A DNA stretch of 64,000 nt from Salegentibacter sp. Hel_I_6 (GCF_000745315.1 NZ_JQNQ01000001.1:1674001-1738000); one strand, 5' to 3'; positions 9,946 through 19,848 are shown, counted from the first letter of the stretch. Made by a program: numbers and translations. The notes: a model not told the origin generated them from the letters alone.

Positions 9946-10875
9946 TCATTTCTCCAGAAATTTTATGTTTCGTTTTAAACCTTCGAATTTGGTTCTTTTT
10001 ACGGCAGATTTTCTAAAGATTTCATTAAAAGTTTCTTTGGTAAGTTCTTCCCAACCTTGCTTGTCTTTTTCCAGTAATTCCGGATGCGGGTTAAACAAAG
10101 GTTCATTATGCGGTTTTGAAAATCGATTCCAGGGGCAAACATCCTGACAAATATCACAACCAAACATCCAATCTTCAAACTGGTTTTTATAGGAGTTAGG
10201 CAGTTCATCTTTTAACTCTATCGTGAAATACGAGATACATTTGCTACCATCTACTTTGTAAGGATCTACAATCGCATCAGTTGGGCAGGCGTCTATGCAG
10301 GCAGTACAACTTCCGCAGTGATCGGTTACGGGAGTATCGTATTCGAGATCCAGATCTACTATTAATTCGGCAATAAAATAGAAGGAACCGGTTTGTTTAG
10401 AGAGCAAATTAGAGTGTTTTCCAATCCAACCAAGTCCGCTTTTTGCAGCCCAGGCTTTATCCATTACCGGTGCTGAATCTACAAAAGCACGGCCCTGAAT
10501 TTCCCCAATTTCATCTTGCATAAATTGTAATAGTTGCTTCAATTTGTCTTTAATCACAAAATGATAATCCCTACCATAAGCGTATTTGCTGATTTTATAA
10601 GAATCTTCCCTTTGAGTTTCTCCGGGATAATAATTCAGTAATAAGGAAATCACACTTTTTGAACCTTCTACCAGTTTGGTAGGATCCAGCCGCTTATCGA
10701 AGTTATTTTCCATCCACCGCATTTCGCCGTGATGGTTTTTCTTGAGAAATTCTTCTACACGCGGTGCTTCCTTCTCAAGAAATTCTGCTTTAGAAATTCC
10801 ACAAGATAAAAATCCGAGGCGTTTGGCTTCGGATTTTATCATATTTGTGTAAACTTCCTTCAGAGTATCCTTCAT
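9946..10875 (-). CDS. queG: epoxyqueuosine reductase
   Basis: Catalyses the last step of queuosine biosynthesis, reducing epoxyqueuosine to queuosine in tRNA with a cobalamin and two [4Fe-4S] clusters. At 309 residues it has family length. Visible motifs are the ferredoxin-type CGSCTACIDACPTDAI near residue 195 and CDICQDVCPWN near 240. The N-terminal half carries the cobalamin-binding/DUF1730 region (YAYGRDYHFVIKDKL; SAPVMDKAWAAKSGLGWIGKH). Monocistronic as far as seen. Confidence 0.96.
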   Translation of the reverse strand: MKDTLKEVYTNMIKSEAKRLGFLSCGISKAEFLEKEAPRVEEFLKKNHHGEMRWMENNFDKRLDPTKLVEGSKSVISLLLNYYPGETQREDSYKISKYAYGRDYHFVIKDKLKQLLQFMQDEIGEIQGRAFVDSAPVMDKAWAAKSGLGWIGKHSNLLSKQTGSFYFIAELIVDLDLEYDTPVTDHCGSCTACIDACPTDAIVDPYKVDGSKCISYFTIELKDELPNSYKNQFEDWMFGCDICQDVCPWNRFSKPHNEPLFNPHPELLEKDKQGWEELTKETFNEIFRKSAVKRTKFEGLKRNIKFLEK

Positions 10876-10973
10876 AGTTTTACAAAGATGCGATTTTTAA
10901 AACATTTGAAGAATTTAAAAACCAAGAGCTCTGTCAACAATAGTATAGCTCTGAGAACATACGGCATATATGG

Positions 10974-11459
10974 CTATGGAGTATTTTCCGCTAGTGGAGC
11001 CATATGCTCATGAGTGATTTTCCAGCCATCACTGGTTTTAATAAAAAGTAAAGTTCCTTGCATCTTAAAATCATAAGCTTCTTCGCCCCTTTCAAATTTG
11101 AAATTGGCATGAAAAGTCACATTAGCTACGTCACCACCATATATATGGATTTCCAGGTCTTCCCAATCCCACTTTTCAACTTCAGTAATGCTACCAAGAA
11201 AATTTCGTTCGAATTCTTCATTTTCTTCAGGACCCTGTCTTTCTCCGCCATCCTGGAATTCGGTAAATTTTGGCCCGTAAGCGTGCATAGAGATTAATTT
11301 ATCGGTCTCATTATTTCTTATGCTTTGCTCAATCTCCTCAAGAGCCTCCTTCACTTCCTCCTTTTCTTGCGCGTATTCCTTATTCAGATCAATTTGGCAG
11401 TGAGCCGAGCTGAATCCAAAAAGTAAGGCAATTAGAATAAACATTTTAGCTTTCATCAT
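10974..11459 (-). CDS. secreted NTF2/SnoaL-like protein of unknown function
   Basis: About 162 residues from the chosen ATG at 11459, which starts a good signal peptide (MMKAKMFILIALLFGFSSAHC); an upstream in-frame ATG at 11531 would put 24 polar residues before it and is less likely. The mature part has a helical stretch EEVKEALEEIEQSIRNNETDKLISMH, then beta strands ending FKMQGTLLFIKTSDGWKITHEHMA, the pattern of SnoaL/NTF2-like (DUF4440-type) cone folds. These folds bind small ligands or are scaffolds, and no catalytic set can be assigned. Likely periplasmic. No neighbour is close enough for an operon. Confidence 0.7.
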   Translation of the reverse strand: MMKAKMFILIALLFGFSSAHCQIDLNKEYAQEKEEVKEALEEIEQSIRNNETDKLISMHAYGPKFTEFQDGGERQGPEENEEFERNFLGSITEVEKWDWEDLEIHIYGGDVANVTFHANFKFERGEEAYDFKMQGTLLFIKTSDGWKITHEHMAPLAENTP

Positions 11460-11712
11460 ACTTAGTTTTAAGGTTACTTTTTTTTCAAACACGTGAATAC
11501 TTAATATACAACTAATTGATTCACAAAACAATAAGGGTTTACAGGGGTTTTCAAAATGTTCACTGAGCGATCTTTTGGAAGAATAGTTTTTTTAGAAAAC
11601 TTAAGTGTACTCAGTAATAATTAAATGGAGAAAATGACTATTTATTGATCTGAAGTCAGAGCAATATAATGGTAATCAGTTATAAAGTAGATGGCTTTAG
11701 CGGAATATGAAA

Positions 11713-13047
11713 TTAGGGTCTTGATTGAAATTTTAGAATAGCATTTTTTGGTTTAAGCGTAATTAAAGGCTTGATATCGATCTCATCAAAACCAGGAACT
11801 ATTTTATACTGGCTTACCAATTCGGTAACTGCAATGATCATCTCGAACATAGCGAAGTTATTGCCTATACATTTCCGGGGACCGGCGCCAAACGGAAAAT
11901 ATTGCGAAGAAAATTTTCTTCCTCCTTCAGCGAAGCGTTCCGGTTTAAAAGCATCGGGATCTTCCCAGAGGTCAGGATGACGATGAACCTCATGAATGGA
12001 GAACAATAAATTTGAACCAGGTTCGAAATATTTCCCTTCAAATTCATCTTCTTCCAGGTTAACCCGGTCTATAAAATATGCCGGCGGATATAGTCTCATA
12101 GACTCTTCAATCACCTGTTGAGTAATCTGGCATTTGGTCACATAGCTCATTAAATCCAGGTCCTGTTCCTTTAAAGAAAAAATTTCTTCATAGATTTTCT
12201 CCTGCCATTCCGGATTTAGCGCCAATAATTGAGCCGTAAAGGTTAGTGCATTGGACGTAGTCTCGTGCCCGGCCGTAAAAAGGATCAGGATCTCATCGAT
12301 TAGCTGCTCCTCATCCATAAAATTCCCGTCATCATACTTCGCATCCAGCAGCATATCCAAAAGATCATCATATCTCTCTTTTGAATCCCTTCTTTCCTGA
12401 ACTATCTTTCTTAGAATGTTCCGGGCTTCGGCAGTAAGCTTAAGATAGCTATCAATTTTTCCGCTTGCTTTAAACCACCATCCCAGGTAAGGCTGTCGCA
12501 GTTCCTTAACAAGCATTTTCTGGGTCTCCTCCGTAATATATTGCAACCTGTTGATCTCCTCTTGATTCGCAGCACTGCTAAACAAAGATTTCACCACGGT
12601 TTGAAAGGCAAGGTCATTGTAAATAGGAAAAATATCCAGTTCCTCATTTACTGCGATCTTTTTATATTCCAGCGATATTGCCTGCTTTATGGAATCAAGC
12701 AGATTAGCAAGTTGTTTTTTATGAAATGCCGGCTGAATTAGCTTTCGCTGTTTTTTCCAGTGTTCACCTTCTGAAGTAAGCAATCCTTTTCCAACATATT
12801 TAACCAGATCCTTAGTTTGGATCTCAGACTTCACGAAATTCTTCTGATTCTTTTGAAGTACATATTCCACTAGTCCGGCATCCCTGGAAAATATCACCGA
12901 TTTATTAAATCCAATATTCAATCGAAAGGTATCTCCTTTCTTCTGAAAATTATCATGATGAAAAGGCAGAGGATTTTTTAAAATATTGGCAGAATGCTTT
13001 AGGAATTTCAGTAAAGATACTTCAGGTATTTTGCCAGATTCAGTCAT
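11713..13047 (-). CDS. cytochrome P450
   Basis: A soluble heme monooxygenase of 444 residues. Diagnostic sites in order: C-helix WKKQR at 97-101, I-helix oxygen-activation motif AGHETTS at 259-265, ExxR at 315-318 (EESMR), PERF-type motif KPERF near 368-372, and the heme loop FGAGPRKCIG with Cys393 as heme ligand. There is no membrane anchor or fused reductase, so it needs a separate ferredoxin or flavodoxin partner; none is adjacent. It begins 10 bases after ruvB stops and is probably transcribed with it. The substrate cannot be told; bacterial P450s of this type often act on fatty acids or terpenoids/carotenoids. Confidence 0.95.
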   Translation of the reverse strand: MTESGKIPEVSLLKFLKHSANILKNPLPFHHDNFQKKGDTFRLNIGFNKSVIFSRDAGLVEYVLQKNQKNFVKSEIQTKDLVKYVGKGLLTSEGEHWKKQRKLIQPAFHKKQLANLLDSIKQAISLEYKKIAVNEELDIFPIYNDLAFQTVVKSLFSSAANQEEINRLQYITEETQKMLVKELRQPYLGWWFKASGKIDSYLKLTAEARNILRKIVQERRDSKERYDDLLDMLLDAKYDDGNFMDEEQLIDEILILFTAGHETTSNALTFTAQLLALNPEWQEKIYEEIFSLKEQDLDLMSYVTKCQITQQVIEESMRLYPPAYFIDRVNLEEDEFEGKYFEPGSNLLFSIHEVHRHPDLWEDPDAFKPERFAEGGRKFSSQYFPFGAGPRKCIGNNFAMFEMIIAVTELVSQYKIVPGFDEIDIKPLITLKPKNAILKFQSRP

Positions 13048-13057
13048 AAATTATTGC

Positions 13058-14080
13058 TTAAAATAGTCCGCCCTGAATATTTCCTTTTACCCGGCCCAGA
13101 TGCTTATAAGCAGCATCCGTTACCTCACGCCCACGCGGAGTTCTATAAATAAAGCCTTGTTGAATTAGAAAAGGTTCGTAAACCTCTTCTATGGTTTCAG
13201 CGCTTTCGCTTACCGCCGTAGATAGCGTAGTTAATCCTACCGGACCACCTTTAAATTTATCTATAATGGTTTCTAAAATTTTATTATCCATTTCATCTAA
13301 ACCGTGAGCATCTACGTTTAAAGCTTTAAGCCCGTATTTAGCGATCTCTATATCTATTTTACCATTCCCTTTAATTTGAGCAAAGTCCCGTACTCTACGC
13401 AGTAAAGCATTAGCAATCCTGGGAGTTCCACGGCTTCTTCCTGCAACTTCTATCGCAGCATCAAGACTAATAGGAACTCTAAGAATCTCAGAACTACGTT
13501 GCACGATGTCTGAGAGCAATTCTGTTGAATAATATTGTAGACGGCTGGATATACCAAATCTAGCTCGCATAGGCGCTGTAAGCAAACCTGAGCGCGTGGT
13601 AGCACCAATAAGAGTAAATGGGTTAAGATTAATTTGAACGGTCCTGGCATTGGGACCACTTTCAATCATTATATCAATACGATAGTCTTCCATTGCTGAA
13701 TAAAGATATTCTTCAACAACGGGGCTTAACCTATGTATTTCGTCTATAAATAGGATATCCCTTTCGTCAAGATTTGTAAGTAAACCTGCAAGATCACCCG
13801 GTTTATCAAGAACGGGACCTGAAGTAACTTTTATTCCTACACCCAGCTCGTTAGCTAGAATATGAGCTAATGTAGTTTTTCCTAAACCAGGAGGACCATG
13901 GAAAAGGGTATGATCTAAAGCCTCCTCACGTTGGTTTGCTGCTTCAACAAAAACTTTAAGATTCTCCAACACCTGATCCTGACCGGCAAAATCATCAAAA
14001 CTTAAAGGACGCAACGCCCTTTCTATATCAAATTCTTCAGGAGAGAAATTATCTCCAGTAGGATCAAGGTTTTCATTCAT
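13058..14080 (-). CDS. ruvB: Holliday junction branch migration ATPase RuvB
   Basis: Hexameric AAA+ motor that drives branch migration with RuvA. The 340-residue product is full length: the RuvB-type start of the AAA domain (LRPLSFDDFAGQDQV), Walker A GPPGLGKTTLAH near 66-77, Walker B LFIDEIHRL near 110, sensor 1 IGATTRSGLL, arginine-finger region PMRARFG, and the C-terminal winged helix (GFIYRTPRGREVTDAAYKHL). It has its own -7 box, with the P450 gene 10 bases downstream. Confidence 0.98.
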   Translation of the reverse strand: MNENLDPTGDNFSPEEFDIERALRPLSFDDFAGQDQVLENLKVFVEAANQREEALDHTLFHGPPGLGKTTLAHILANELGVGIKVTSGPVLDKPGDLAGLLTNLDERDILFIDEIHRLSPVVEEYLYSAMEDYRIDIMIESGPNARTVQINLNPFTLIGATTRSGLLTAPMRARFGISSRLQYYSTELLSDIVQRSSEILRVPISLDAAIEVAGRSRGTPRIANALLRRVRDFAQIKGNGKIDIEIAKYGLKALNVDAHGLDEMDNKILETIIDKFKGGPVGLTTLSTAVSESAETIEEVYEPFLIQQGFIYRTPRGREVTDAAYKHLGRVKGNIQGGLF

Positions 14081-14100
14081 AATTTTAAAAGCTCTTTAAG

Positions 14101-14108
14101 CAAAGATA
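14101..14108 (-). promoter_or_regulatory. Bacteroidota -7 box for ruvB-P450
   Basis: TATCTTTG on the minus strand, 20 bases before the ruvB ATG. Confidence 0.5.
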
Positions 14109-14178
14109 AGTAAAATACCTTGGGAGAATTCTATTGGAAATGGAGCAATTAGTAATGAATAGAATAAATATTAAAAGC

Positions 14179-14212
14179 AAAAACCTCTTCGTTTCCGAAG
14201 AGGTTTTTTTAT
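14179..14212 (-). terminator. Terminator of the act-cta respiratory operon
   Basis: Perfect 8-bp stem CCTCTTCG/CGAAGAGG (184-191 and 196-203 within 14100s) extended by flanking A/T pairs, with a 4-base loop TTTC. On the minus strand it ends in a T tract and lies just after ctaD. Confidence 0.75.
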
Positions 14213-14229
14213 AAAATTATCAATTAGCT

Positions 14230-16056
14230 TTAGTGATTGAGTTCTTCTTCGTGATCCTGAAGCGGAACATTCTGCGGAACAAAATCCTGACCAGGAATAA
14301 CATAATCTGTACCTTCCATATTCATTTTACTATAATCGTAAGACCAACGGTAAACTGAAGGGATTGCACCAGGCCAGTTTCCGTGAATGTGTTCTACCGG
14401 GGTAGTCCATTCTAAAGTCGTAGCGTTCCACGGGTTTTGCGTTGCCTTTTTTCCGAAGAAAATAGAGCTAAAGAAATTATATAGGAATACTACCTGTACT
14501 GCCGCAGTAATAATTGCGAAAATAGTAATCAACACATTTACATCGGCAAGATCATCAAAATATGGGAATGCAGTGTTGGTATAATAACGTCTTGGAAGTC
14601 CTGCCAAACCGATAAAGTGCATAGGGAAAAATACTCCATAAGCTCCTACAGCGGTAATCCAGAAGTGAACATACCCAAGGTTTTTATTCATCATACGCCC
14701 AAACATTTTTGGGAACCAGTGGTAAACACCAGCAAGTAATCCATAGATCGCAGAGATACCCATTACCAGGTGGAAGTGGGCAATTACGAAATAAGTATCG
14801 TGAACATTTATATCCAATGTTGAATCTCCAAGGATAATTCCTGTAAGACCCCCTGTAATAAAGGTAGAAACAAACCCAATAGAGAAAAGCATCGCAGGGT
14901 TCATTTGCAGGTTACCTTTCCAGAGTGTCGTGATCCAGTTAAAGGCTTTTACTGCAGACGGAATAGCGATTAATAATGTTGTAAATGTAAATACAGAACC
15001 AAGGAATGGATTCATCCCTGAAACGAACATATGGTGACCCCATACGATTGTTGAAAGGAATGCAATTGCAAGAATTGAAGCAACCATCGCACGGTAACCA
15101 AAAACCGGTTTACGTGAATTAGTGGCTAAAACCTCAGATACAATACCCATAGCAGGTAGAATTACAATATAAACTTCAGGGTGACCAAGAAACCAGAATA
15201 AGTGTTCAAATAAAACAGGAGAACCTCCCTGGTGACTTAATACTTCTCCCTCAAGATAAATATCACTAAGGAAGAAAGAAGTTCCAAAACTTCTATCCAT
15301 TATAAGTAGTAGTGCTGCAGATAATAATACTGGGAAAGAAACCACACCAATAACGGCCGTAATGAAAAACGCCCAAATGGTAAGTGGAAGTCTCATCATA
15401 GACATCCCTTTGGTTCTAAGGTTAAGCACAGTCACAATATAGTTTAGTGAACCTAGAAGAGAGGATGCGATAAAAATAGCCATAGAAATTAACCAAAGCG
15501 TCATTCCCATTCCTGAACCTCCAATTGCCTGTGGCAATGCACTAAGCGGAGGATAAATTGTCCAACCTGCAGAGGCCGGTCCAGATTCGATAAATAATGA
15601 ACTAAGCATAATTGTACAGGAAATGAAAAACAACCAGTATGAAAGCATGTTCATAAAACCGGAAGCCATATCTCGAGCACCAATTTGTAATGGAATAAGT
15701 AGGTTACTAAAAGTACCACTCAACCCGGCAGTTAATACAAAGAATACCATGATGGTACCGTGAATAGTAACCAAAGCCAAGTAAATTGAAGGCGTCATGA
15801 CACCATCCGGTGCCCATCTATCGCCTAGAAGCCATTCAAAAATCATAAAAGATTCTTCTGGCCATGCTAATTGAAGACGGAAAAGTACGGACATCATAAT
15901 CCCTACAATACCCATCAAGATACCTGTAATAAGGTATTGCTTGGCAATCATCTTATGGTCTGTACTAAATATGTATTTAGTAATAAAAGTTTGTTTATGA
16001 TGATGTCCGTGATCTTCGTGGTGATCGTGAGCCGGTGCTGTTGCTATTGCTGACAT
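14230..16056 (-). CDS. ctaD: cytochrome c oxidase subunit I
   Basis: Catalytic subunit of the proton-pumping aa3-type terminal oxidase. The 608-residue, 12-helix protein shows the CuB/Tyr-His crosslink motif GHPEVY, the two CuB histidines in WGHHMFVSG, and the heme histidines in HDTYFVIAHFHLVMG. The Glu in GHPEVY marks an A1-type oxidase with a D-channel glutamate. The N-terminus is His-rich (HDHHEDHGHHH). It is the last gene of the operon, 29 bases after ctaC and before a terminator; subunit III and IV genes are not in this window. Confidence 0.98.
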   Translation of the reverse strand: MSAIATAPAHDHHEDHGHHHKQTFITKYIFSTDHKMIAKQYLITGILMGIVGIMMSVLFRLQLAWPEESFMIFEWLLGDRWAPDGVMTPSIYLALVTIHGTIMVFFVLTAGLSGTFSNLLIPLQIGARDMASGFMNMLSYWLFFISCTIMLSSLFIESGPASAGWTIYPPLSALPQAIGGSGMGMTLWLISMAIFIASSLLGSLNYIVTVLNLRTKGMSMMRLPLTIWAFFITAVIGVVSFPVLLSAALLLIMDRSFGTSFFLSDIYLEGEVLSHQGGSPVLFEHLFWFLGHPEVYIVILPAMGIVSEVLATNSRKPVFGYRAMVASILAIAFLSTIVWGHHMFVSGMNPFLGSVFTFTTLLIAIPSAVKAFNWITTLWKGNLQMNPAMLFSIGFVSTFITGGLTGIILGDSTLDINVHDTYFVIAHFHLVMGISAIYGLLAGVYHWFPKMFGRMMNKNLGYVHFWITAVGAYGVFFPMHFIGLAGLPRRYYTNTAFPYFDDLADVNVLITIFAIITAAVQVVFLYNFFSSIFFGKKATQNPWNATTLEWTTPVEHIHGNWPGAIPSVYRWSYDYSKMNMEGTDYVIPGQDFVPQNVPLQDHEEELNH

Positions 16057-16085
16057 ATCTTAGATATATATTCTTTTAAAATCAA

Positions 16086-17153
16086 TTATTGTTGTGACTC
16101 GATAGTGGTTTTAAACGTATCCTGTTCGCTTAACCATTCGTTGTAATCTTCTTCGCTTTCAACAACTATCTTCATCTGCATATTGTAGTGAGCATCACCA
16201 CAAATCTTGTTACAAAGAAGGAAGTAATCAAATTCGTAAGAATCTAATGGGGAATCTCCTTCCGCCATTAAAATCTGGCTATTCTCCTTTCTAATTTCAT
16301 TAATGGTTTTCACTTTATCAACCATATATTCTGAATTTCTCATTTCTTCAGTAGTAATATCCGGAGTAAAGGCGAATTGTGTTACCATACCCGGTACTAC
16401 GTTCATTTGCGCTCTAAAATGGGGAAAATACGCTGAGTGAAGAACATCCTGAGATCTGAATTTAAATAATACCTGCTTTCCAACCGGAAGGTGAAGTTCT
16501 GTAGTTATTTTATCGTCTTCTGCATAAGAATCATTCTCATTAAGTCCAACAGTATTCACACCTTCAATAAAACGCACGTTAGCTTCTCCAAGGGTATTGT
16601 CTTCCCCTGCATATCTAGCCTGCCAGCTAAACTGTTTGGCATAGATTTCAATTACAATAGGATCATCATCTTCGCTAATATTCATAATATCACTCCAGGT
16701 AAATAAGCCATAAATAATTAAACCTGCAAGGGTTATTACCGGGATAATAGTCCAAATAAATTCCAGTTTATCGTTATCGGCAAAGAAAAGGGCTCTTTGT
16801 CCTTTCTTTCCCTGGTATTTATATGCGAACCAGTGAAGTAGTGCTTGTGTAATTACCTGTACCACCATAATAAGCCCAATAGAGATAAACATCAAGGTAT
16901 CTACTTCGTTCCCATGCTCTGAAGCGGCTTCGGGAAGGTAGAACTTACTCCAATGCCAAAAGCTATAAGCCATCCCCACGTAAATGAAGATCATAAACCA
17001 AAGCATTAGTTTGGCTTGTTGCCTGTTATCATTATCATTAGCTATTTCAGAACTGTCGGCACTTGGGCCCTGGGACAGCTCAAAAATTTTAGACATTTGC
17101 CAACCGGTAACGGCCAAAAGGGCTAATACTATTATTACTAAAAATACGGTCAT
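16086..17153 (-). CDS. ctaC: cytochrome c oxidase subunit II
   Basis: Carries the binuclear CuA centre that accepts electrons and passes them to heme a. The 355-residue protein has an unusual N-terminus with an extra helix (MTVFLVIIVLALLAVTGW) and a further helix near residue 50, then the usual helices, then the CuA cupredoxin domain: the His in LHSAYFPHF and the cluster CNKICGDAHYNM, i.e. CxxxCxxxHxxM. No CxxCH motif follows, so it is a plain aa3 and not a caa3 type, and electrons must come from a separate cytochrome or a heme domain of complex III. It sits between actF and ctaD. Confidence 0.97.
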   Translation of the reverse strand: MTVFLVIIVLALLAVTGWQMSKIFELSQGPSADSSEIANDNDNRQQAKLMLWFMIFIYVGMAYSFWHWSKFYLPEAASEHGNEVDTLMFISIGLIMVVQVITQALLHWFAYKYQGKKGQRALFFADNDKLEFIWTIIPVITLAGLIIYGLFTWSDIMNISEDDDPIVIEIYAKQFSWQARYAGEDNTLGEANVRFIEGVNTVGLNENDSYAEDDKITTELHLPVGKQVLFKFRSQDVLHSAYFPHFRAQMNVVPGMVTQFAFTPDITTEEMRNSEYMVDKVKTINEIRKENSQILMAEGDSPLDSYEFDYFLLCNKICGDAHYNMQMKIVVESEEDYNEWLSEQDTFKTTIESQQ

Positions 17154-17188
17154 TTTATACGTTCTTCTTTAAACAATCAAATCTTTTA

Positions 17189-18571
17189 TTAATAGTGGAA
17201 ATGTTCACTTTCCTTTATAAATGGATTGCGTTTAGCAAGCAGTGGGGCTTTAGTAAGCGCATTAAAGACCACAAAAGTAAACAATCCTCCAAAGAAAAGT
17301 ACTGCACTTATCTCAGGAATTCCTATAAACCATGATTCTCCTACAGTTGCAGGCATCACCATATTAAATACATCTAAATAATGGCCTACAAGAATAACTA
17401 TACCCGTCATAACCACAAACCAGTTTACACGCTTGTAGTCGCTATTCATTAGCACTAATAACGGGAATACAAAATTTAATACTACCATACCAAAGAATGG
17501 TAAACCATAATTTTCAATTCGACTAATAAAGTATACTACCTCTTCTGGAATATTTGAATACCAGATAAGCATAAACTGTGAAAACCAAAGGTAGGTCCAG
17601 AATATACTAATCCCGAACATAAACTTTGCCAAATCGTGTATATGGCTGTTATTAACAAAAGGTAAATGTCCTCTTGATTTTAAGTAAATACTAACCAGAG
17701 CGATTACCGTAATCCCAGAAACGAACATACTTGAGAATACATACCATCCAAACAAAGTACTAAACCAGTGAGGATCTAAGCTCATAATCCAGTCCCAGCT
17801 CATCATAGATTCTGAAACAAGGAAGAATACTAAAAATCCTGCCGCAAGTTTAAAGTTCTTTTTGAAATAATAATTATCTGTAGCCTCGTCAAGTCTTCTT
17901 GAATTTCTAACCAGAAAATGTCTAAAAATAAACCAACCGGCTAAAAATATAGCCGCTCTAATTAAGAAAAATGGTACATTTAAGTAAGCGGTTTTCTTCT
18001 GAATAATCTCATCGTGTGCTACCACTTCAGGATCCATCCATACAAATAGGTGGTTTAGGTGTAACCCAGATAGCACAAGAAGCACAAACATAATTATCCC
18101 ACCAGGAACAATGTAGGCTGATATAGCTTCCATAACTCTAAACAATACCGGAGACCAACCTGATTGGGATGCATACTGCACCGCATAAAAGGCTAATACC
18201 CCTAAAGAGATCATAAAGAAAAAGAACGCTGCAACGTATATTGCTGCCCAGGGTTTATTTTGTAATTGATGTAAAGTATGCTCGAGGTGCTCATCATCGT
18301 GTGCTCCTGCTTCAGCAGCATGAGCTTCATCTTCATCAGCGTTTCTGCTAGGTTCATCATCTAATAAAACCCCGTGTTCGGCCTCTGCAAAATTAGCATC
18401 AGCTTCCTCTTCTGCATGGGATGTTTCACCGTGATGTTCTTCTGCAGCCATCATTTCTCTAACATCATCCAAATTTGATGGCGCCTGAATAAACCCAATT
18501 ACGAGCCCAATGGCACCAACAATCATAAATATAATTGCTGTTAATTTTAATTTACTGGATAGCGTGTACAT
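17189..18571 (-). CDS. actF: alternative complex III membrane subunit ActF
   Basis: ActF is the smaller NrfD-like quinone-site subunit of alternative complex III (menaquinol:cytochrome c oxidoreductase). I start it at the ATG at 18571 (MYTLSSKLKLT, leading straight into helix 1), giving 461 residues; an in-frame ATG at 18670 would overlap actE by 74 bases and add a basic tail. About ten transmembrane helices are visible. A long acidic, His-rich loop follows helix 1 (about residues 35-100). It is followed 35 bases later by ctaC. The family is known only as part of this complex. Confidence 0.93.
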   Translation of the reverse strand: MYTLSSKLKLTAIIFMIVGAIGLVIGFIQAPSNLDDVREMMAAEEHHGETSHAEEEADANFAEAEHGVLLDDEPSRNADEDEAHAAEAGAHDDEHLEHTLHQLQNKPWAAIYVAAFFFFMISLGVLAFYAVQYASQSGWSPVLFRVMEAISAYIVPGGIIMFVLLVLSGLHLNHLFVWMDPEVVAHDEIIQKKTAYLNVPFFLIRAAIFLAGWFIFRHFLVRNSRRLDEATDNYYFKKNFKLAAGFLVFFLVSESMMSWDWIMSLDPHWFSTLFGWYVFSSMFVSGITVIALVSIYLKSRGHLPFVNNSHIHDLAKFMFGISIFWTYLWFSQFMLIWYSNIPEEVVYFISRIENYGLPFFGMVVLNFVFPLLVLMNSDYKRVNWFVVMTGIVILVGHYLDVFNMVMPATVGESWFIGIPEISAVLFFGGLFTFVVFNALTKAPLLAKRNPFIKESEHFHY

Positions 18572-18596
18572 ATATATAGATCTAAATGCTTTATTC

Positions 18597-19310
18597 TTAA
18601 TTATTGTTTTCTTCCTCCTCTGATAGGCTTGTACTTTCACCCTGTCCTTCATCGGCATCTTCCTGAGCACGTTCTACCCTGGTAGGGTTTGCTTCAGAAA
18701 TTTTAGGCTCCTCTCCATCTTCCGGCTCTTCCTCGTAATCTCTTTCTTCGTTACCAGCTAATTCATCTTTAAGACTCATTACATAGTGAGTAATCTTCCA
18801 ACGTTCTTCTTCGCTTGTTTGCGCTGCATAAGAGCCCATAGAGTTTAATCCGTAATAAATTACATGATAAACACTACCCTCGGTAATAGCACGACCAGCA
18901 TCATCATAGGCAGGTACACCAAGTATTTTTTCACGTTCAGCAAGAATTCCCTGACCATCACCATTATCTCCGTGACAAACTGCACAGTATATAGTATATA
19001 GCTGTTTACCTTCGATAAGGTTATCTTCAGTATACGCAAGAGGATTAGTAAGTTCTTGCTTAGCTGTTGCCATTCCTTCCTGGCTATCTTCATAATCATA
19101 AGGCTTCCATCCTCTTGGAATAGATCCCTCTACCGGAAGCTTGGCTTCCTGCCCATTTTCAAAAATATCATATTCACCATAAGCTTCGTATCCTACAGGC
19201 TCATACATATCTGGCATATATTGATAATTAGGACTGTCCTTATCTGAACAGGACATAACCACGCCCCCAACAAGGAACAAAACTATCGCTTTATAGAACA
19301 AATTTTTCAT
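18597..19310 (-). CDS. actE: alternative complex III monoheme cytochrome c lipoprotein ActE
   Basis: A periplasm-facing monoheme cytochrome c of the ACIII complex. The 237-residue protein begins with a lipoprotein signal (LFLVGGVVMSC, lipobox Cys21), has one heme site CAVCHGDNGDGQG near residue 110 and a distal Met candidate in GLNSMGSYA. It ends in an acidic, disordered tail of about 55 residues (EEEPEDGEEPKISEANP). The tail is longer than the cytochrome fold needs. Gene order actD-actE-actF is the usual one, with 5 bases between actD and actE. Confidence 0.93.
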   Translation of the reverse strand: MKNLFYKAIVLFLVGGVVMSCSDKDSPNYQYMPDMYEPVGYEAYGEYDIFENGQEAKLPVEGSIPRGWKPYDYEDSQEGMATAKQELTNPLAYTEDNLIEGKQLYTIYCAVCHGDNGDGQGILAEREKILGVPAYDDAGRAITEGSVYHVIYYGLNSMGSYAAQTSEEERWKITHYVMSLKDELAGNEERDYEEEPEDGEEPKISEANPTRVERAQEDADEGQGESTSLSEEEENNN

Positions 19311-19315
19311 TCTGT

Positions 19316-19843
19316 CTATTTATTATCTATTAAATTAATTTCTGCTGCACCGGTATTGTAAAGAAAATCTGTAAGATCTTCTACATTATGGTTAGCTACA
19401 TCAACCTCCATAAGAAACATATCATCTGTAGTTCTTACATCAGGATTTTCAGCTTGTTTAAAAGGCCATAATTTACTTCTCATATAAAAAGTAATTACCA
19501 TAAGGTGAGCTGCAAAAAACACCGTAAGTTCAAAAATAATAGGAACAAAAGCCGGTAAATTTTCGAGAAAACTAAAACTTGGTTTTCCACCTATATCCTG
19601 CGGCCAATCTTCTATCATGATAAAGTTCATCATTGCAACTGCAACACCAAGTCCAACAAGACCGTAAAGAAATGAAGTAATTGCCAAACGAGTAGGTTCT
19701 AAGCCCATGGCTTTATCCAAACCGTGTACCGGCATTGGTGTATAAATTTCACCAATATGATAACGAGCCTCCCTAACCTGCTTTACAGCTTGCAGAAGCA
19801 AATCGTCATCATTATAAAGAGCGTGTATAACTTTTGATGCCAT
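19316..19843 (-). CDS. actD: alternative complex III subunit ActD (DUF3341)
   Basis: A 175-residue membrane subunit with two helices (LAITSFLYGLVGLGVAVAMM and FVPIIFELTVFFAAHLMVI) preceded by a small alpha/beta domain. The N-terminal YNDDDLLLQAVKQV and the VHGLDKAMGL region are typical of DUF3341. It has no cofactor motif; in the solved ACIII structures ActD is a structural/interface subunit. It lies 5 bases after actC and 5 before actE. Confidence 0.93.
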   Translation of the reverse strand: MASKVIHALYNDDDLLLQAVKQVREARYHIGEIYTPMPVHGLDKAMGLEPTRLAITSFLYGLVGLGVAVAMMNFIMIEDWPQDIGGKPSFSFLENLPAFVPIIFELTVFFAAHLMVITFYMRSKLWPFKQAENPDVRTTDDMFLMEVDVANHNVEDLTDFLYNTGAAEINLIDNK

Positions 19844-19848
19844 CTTGA

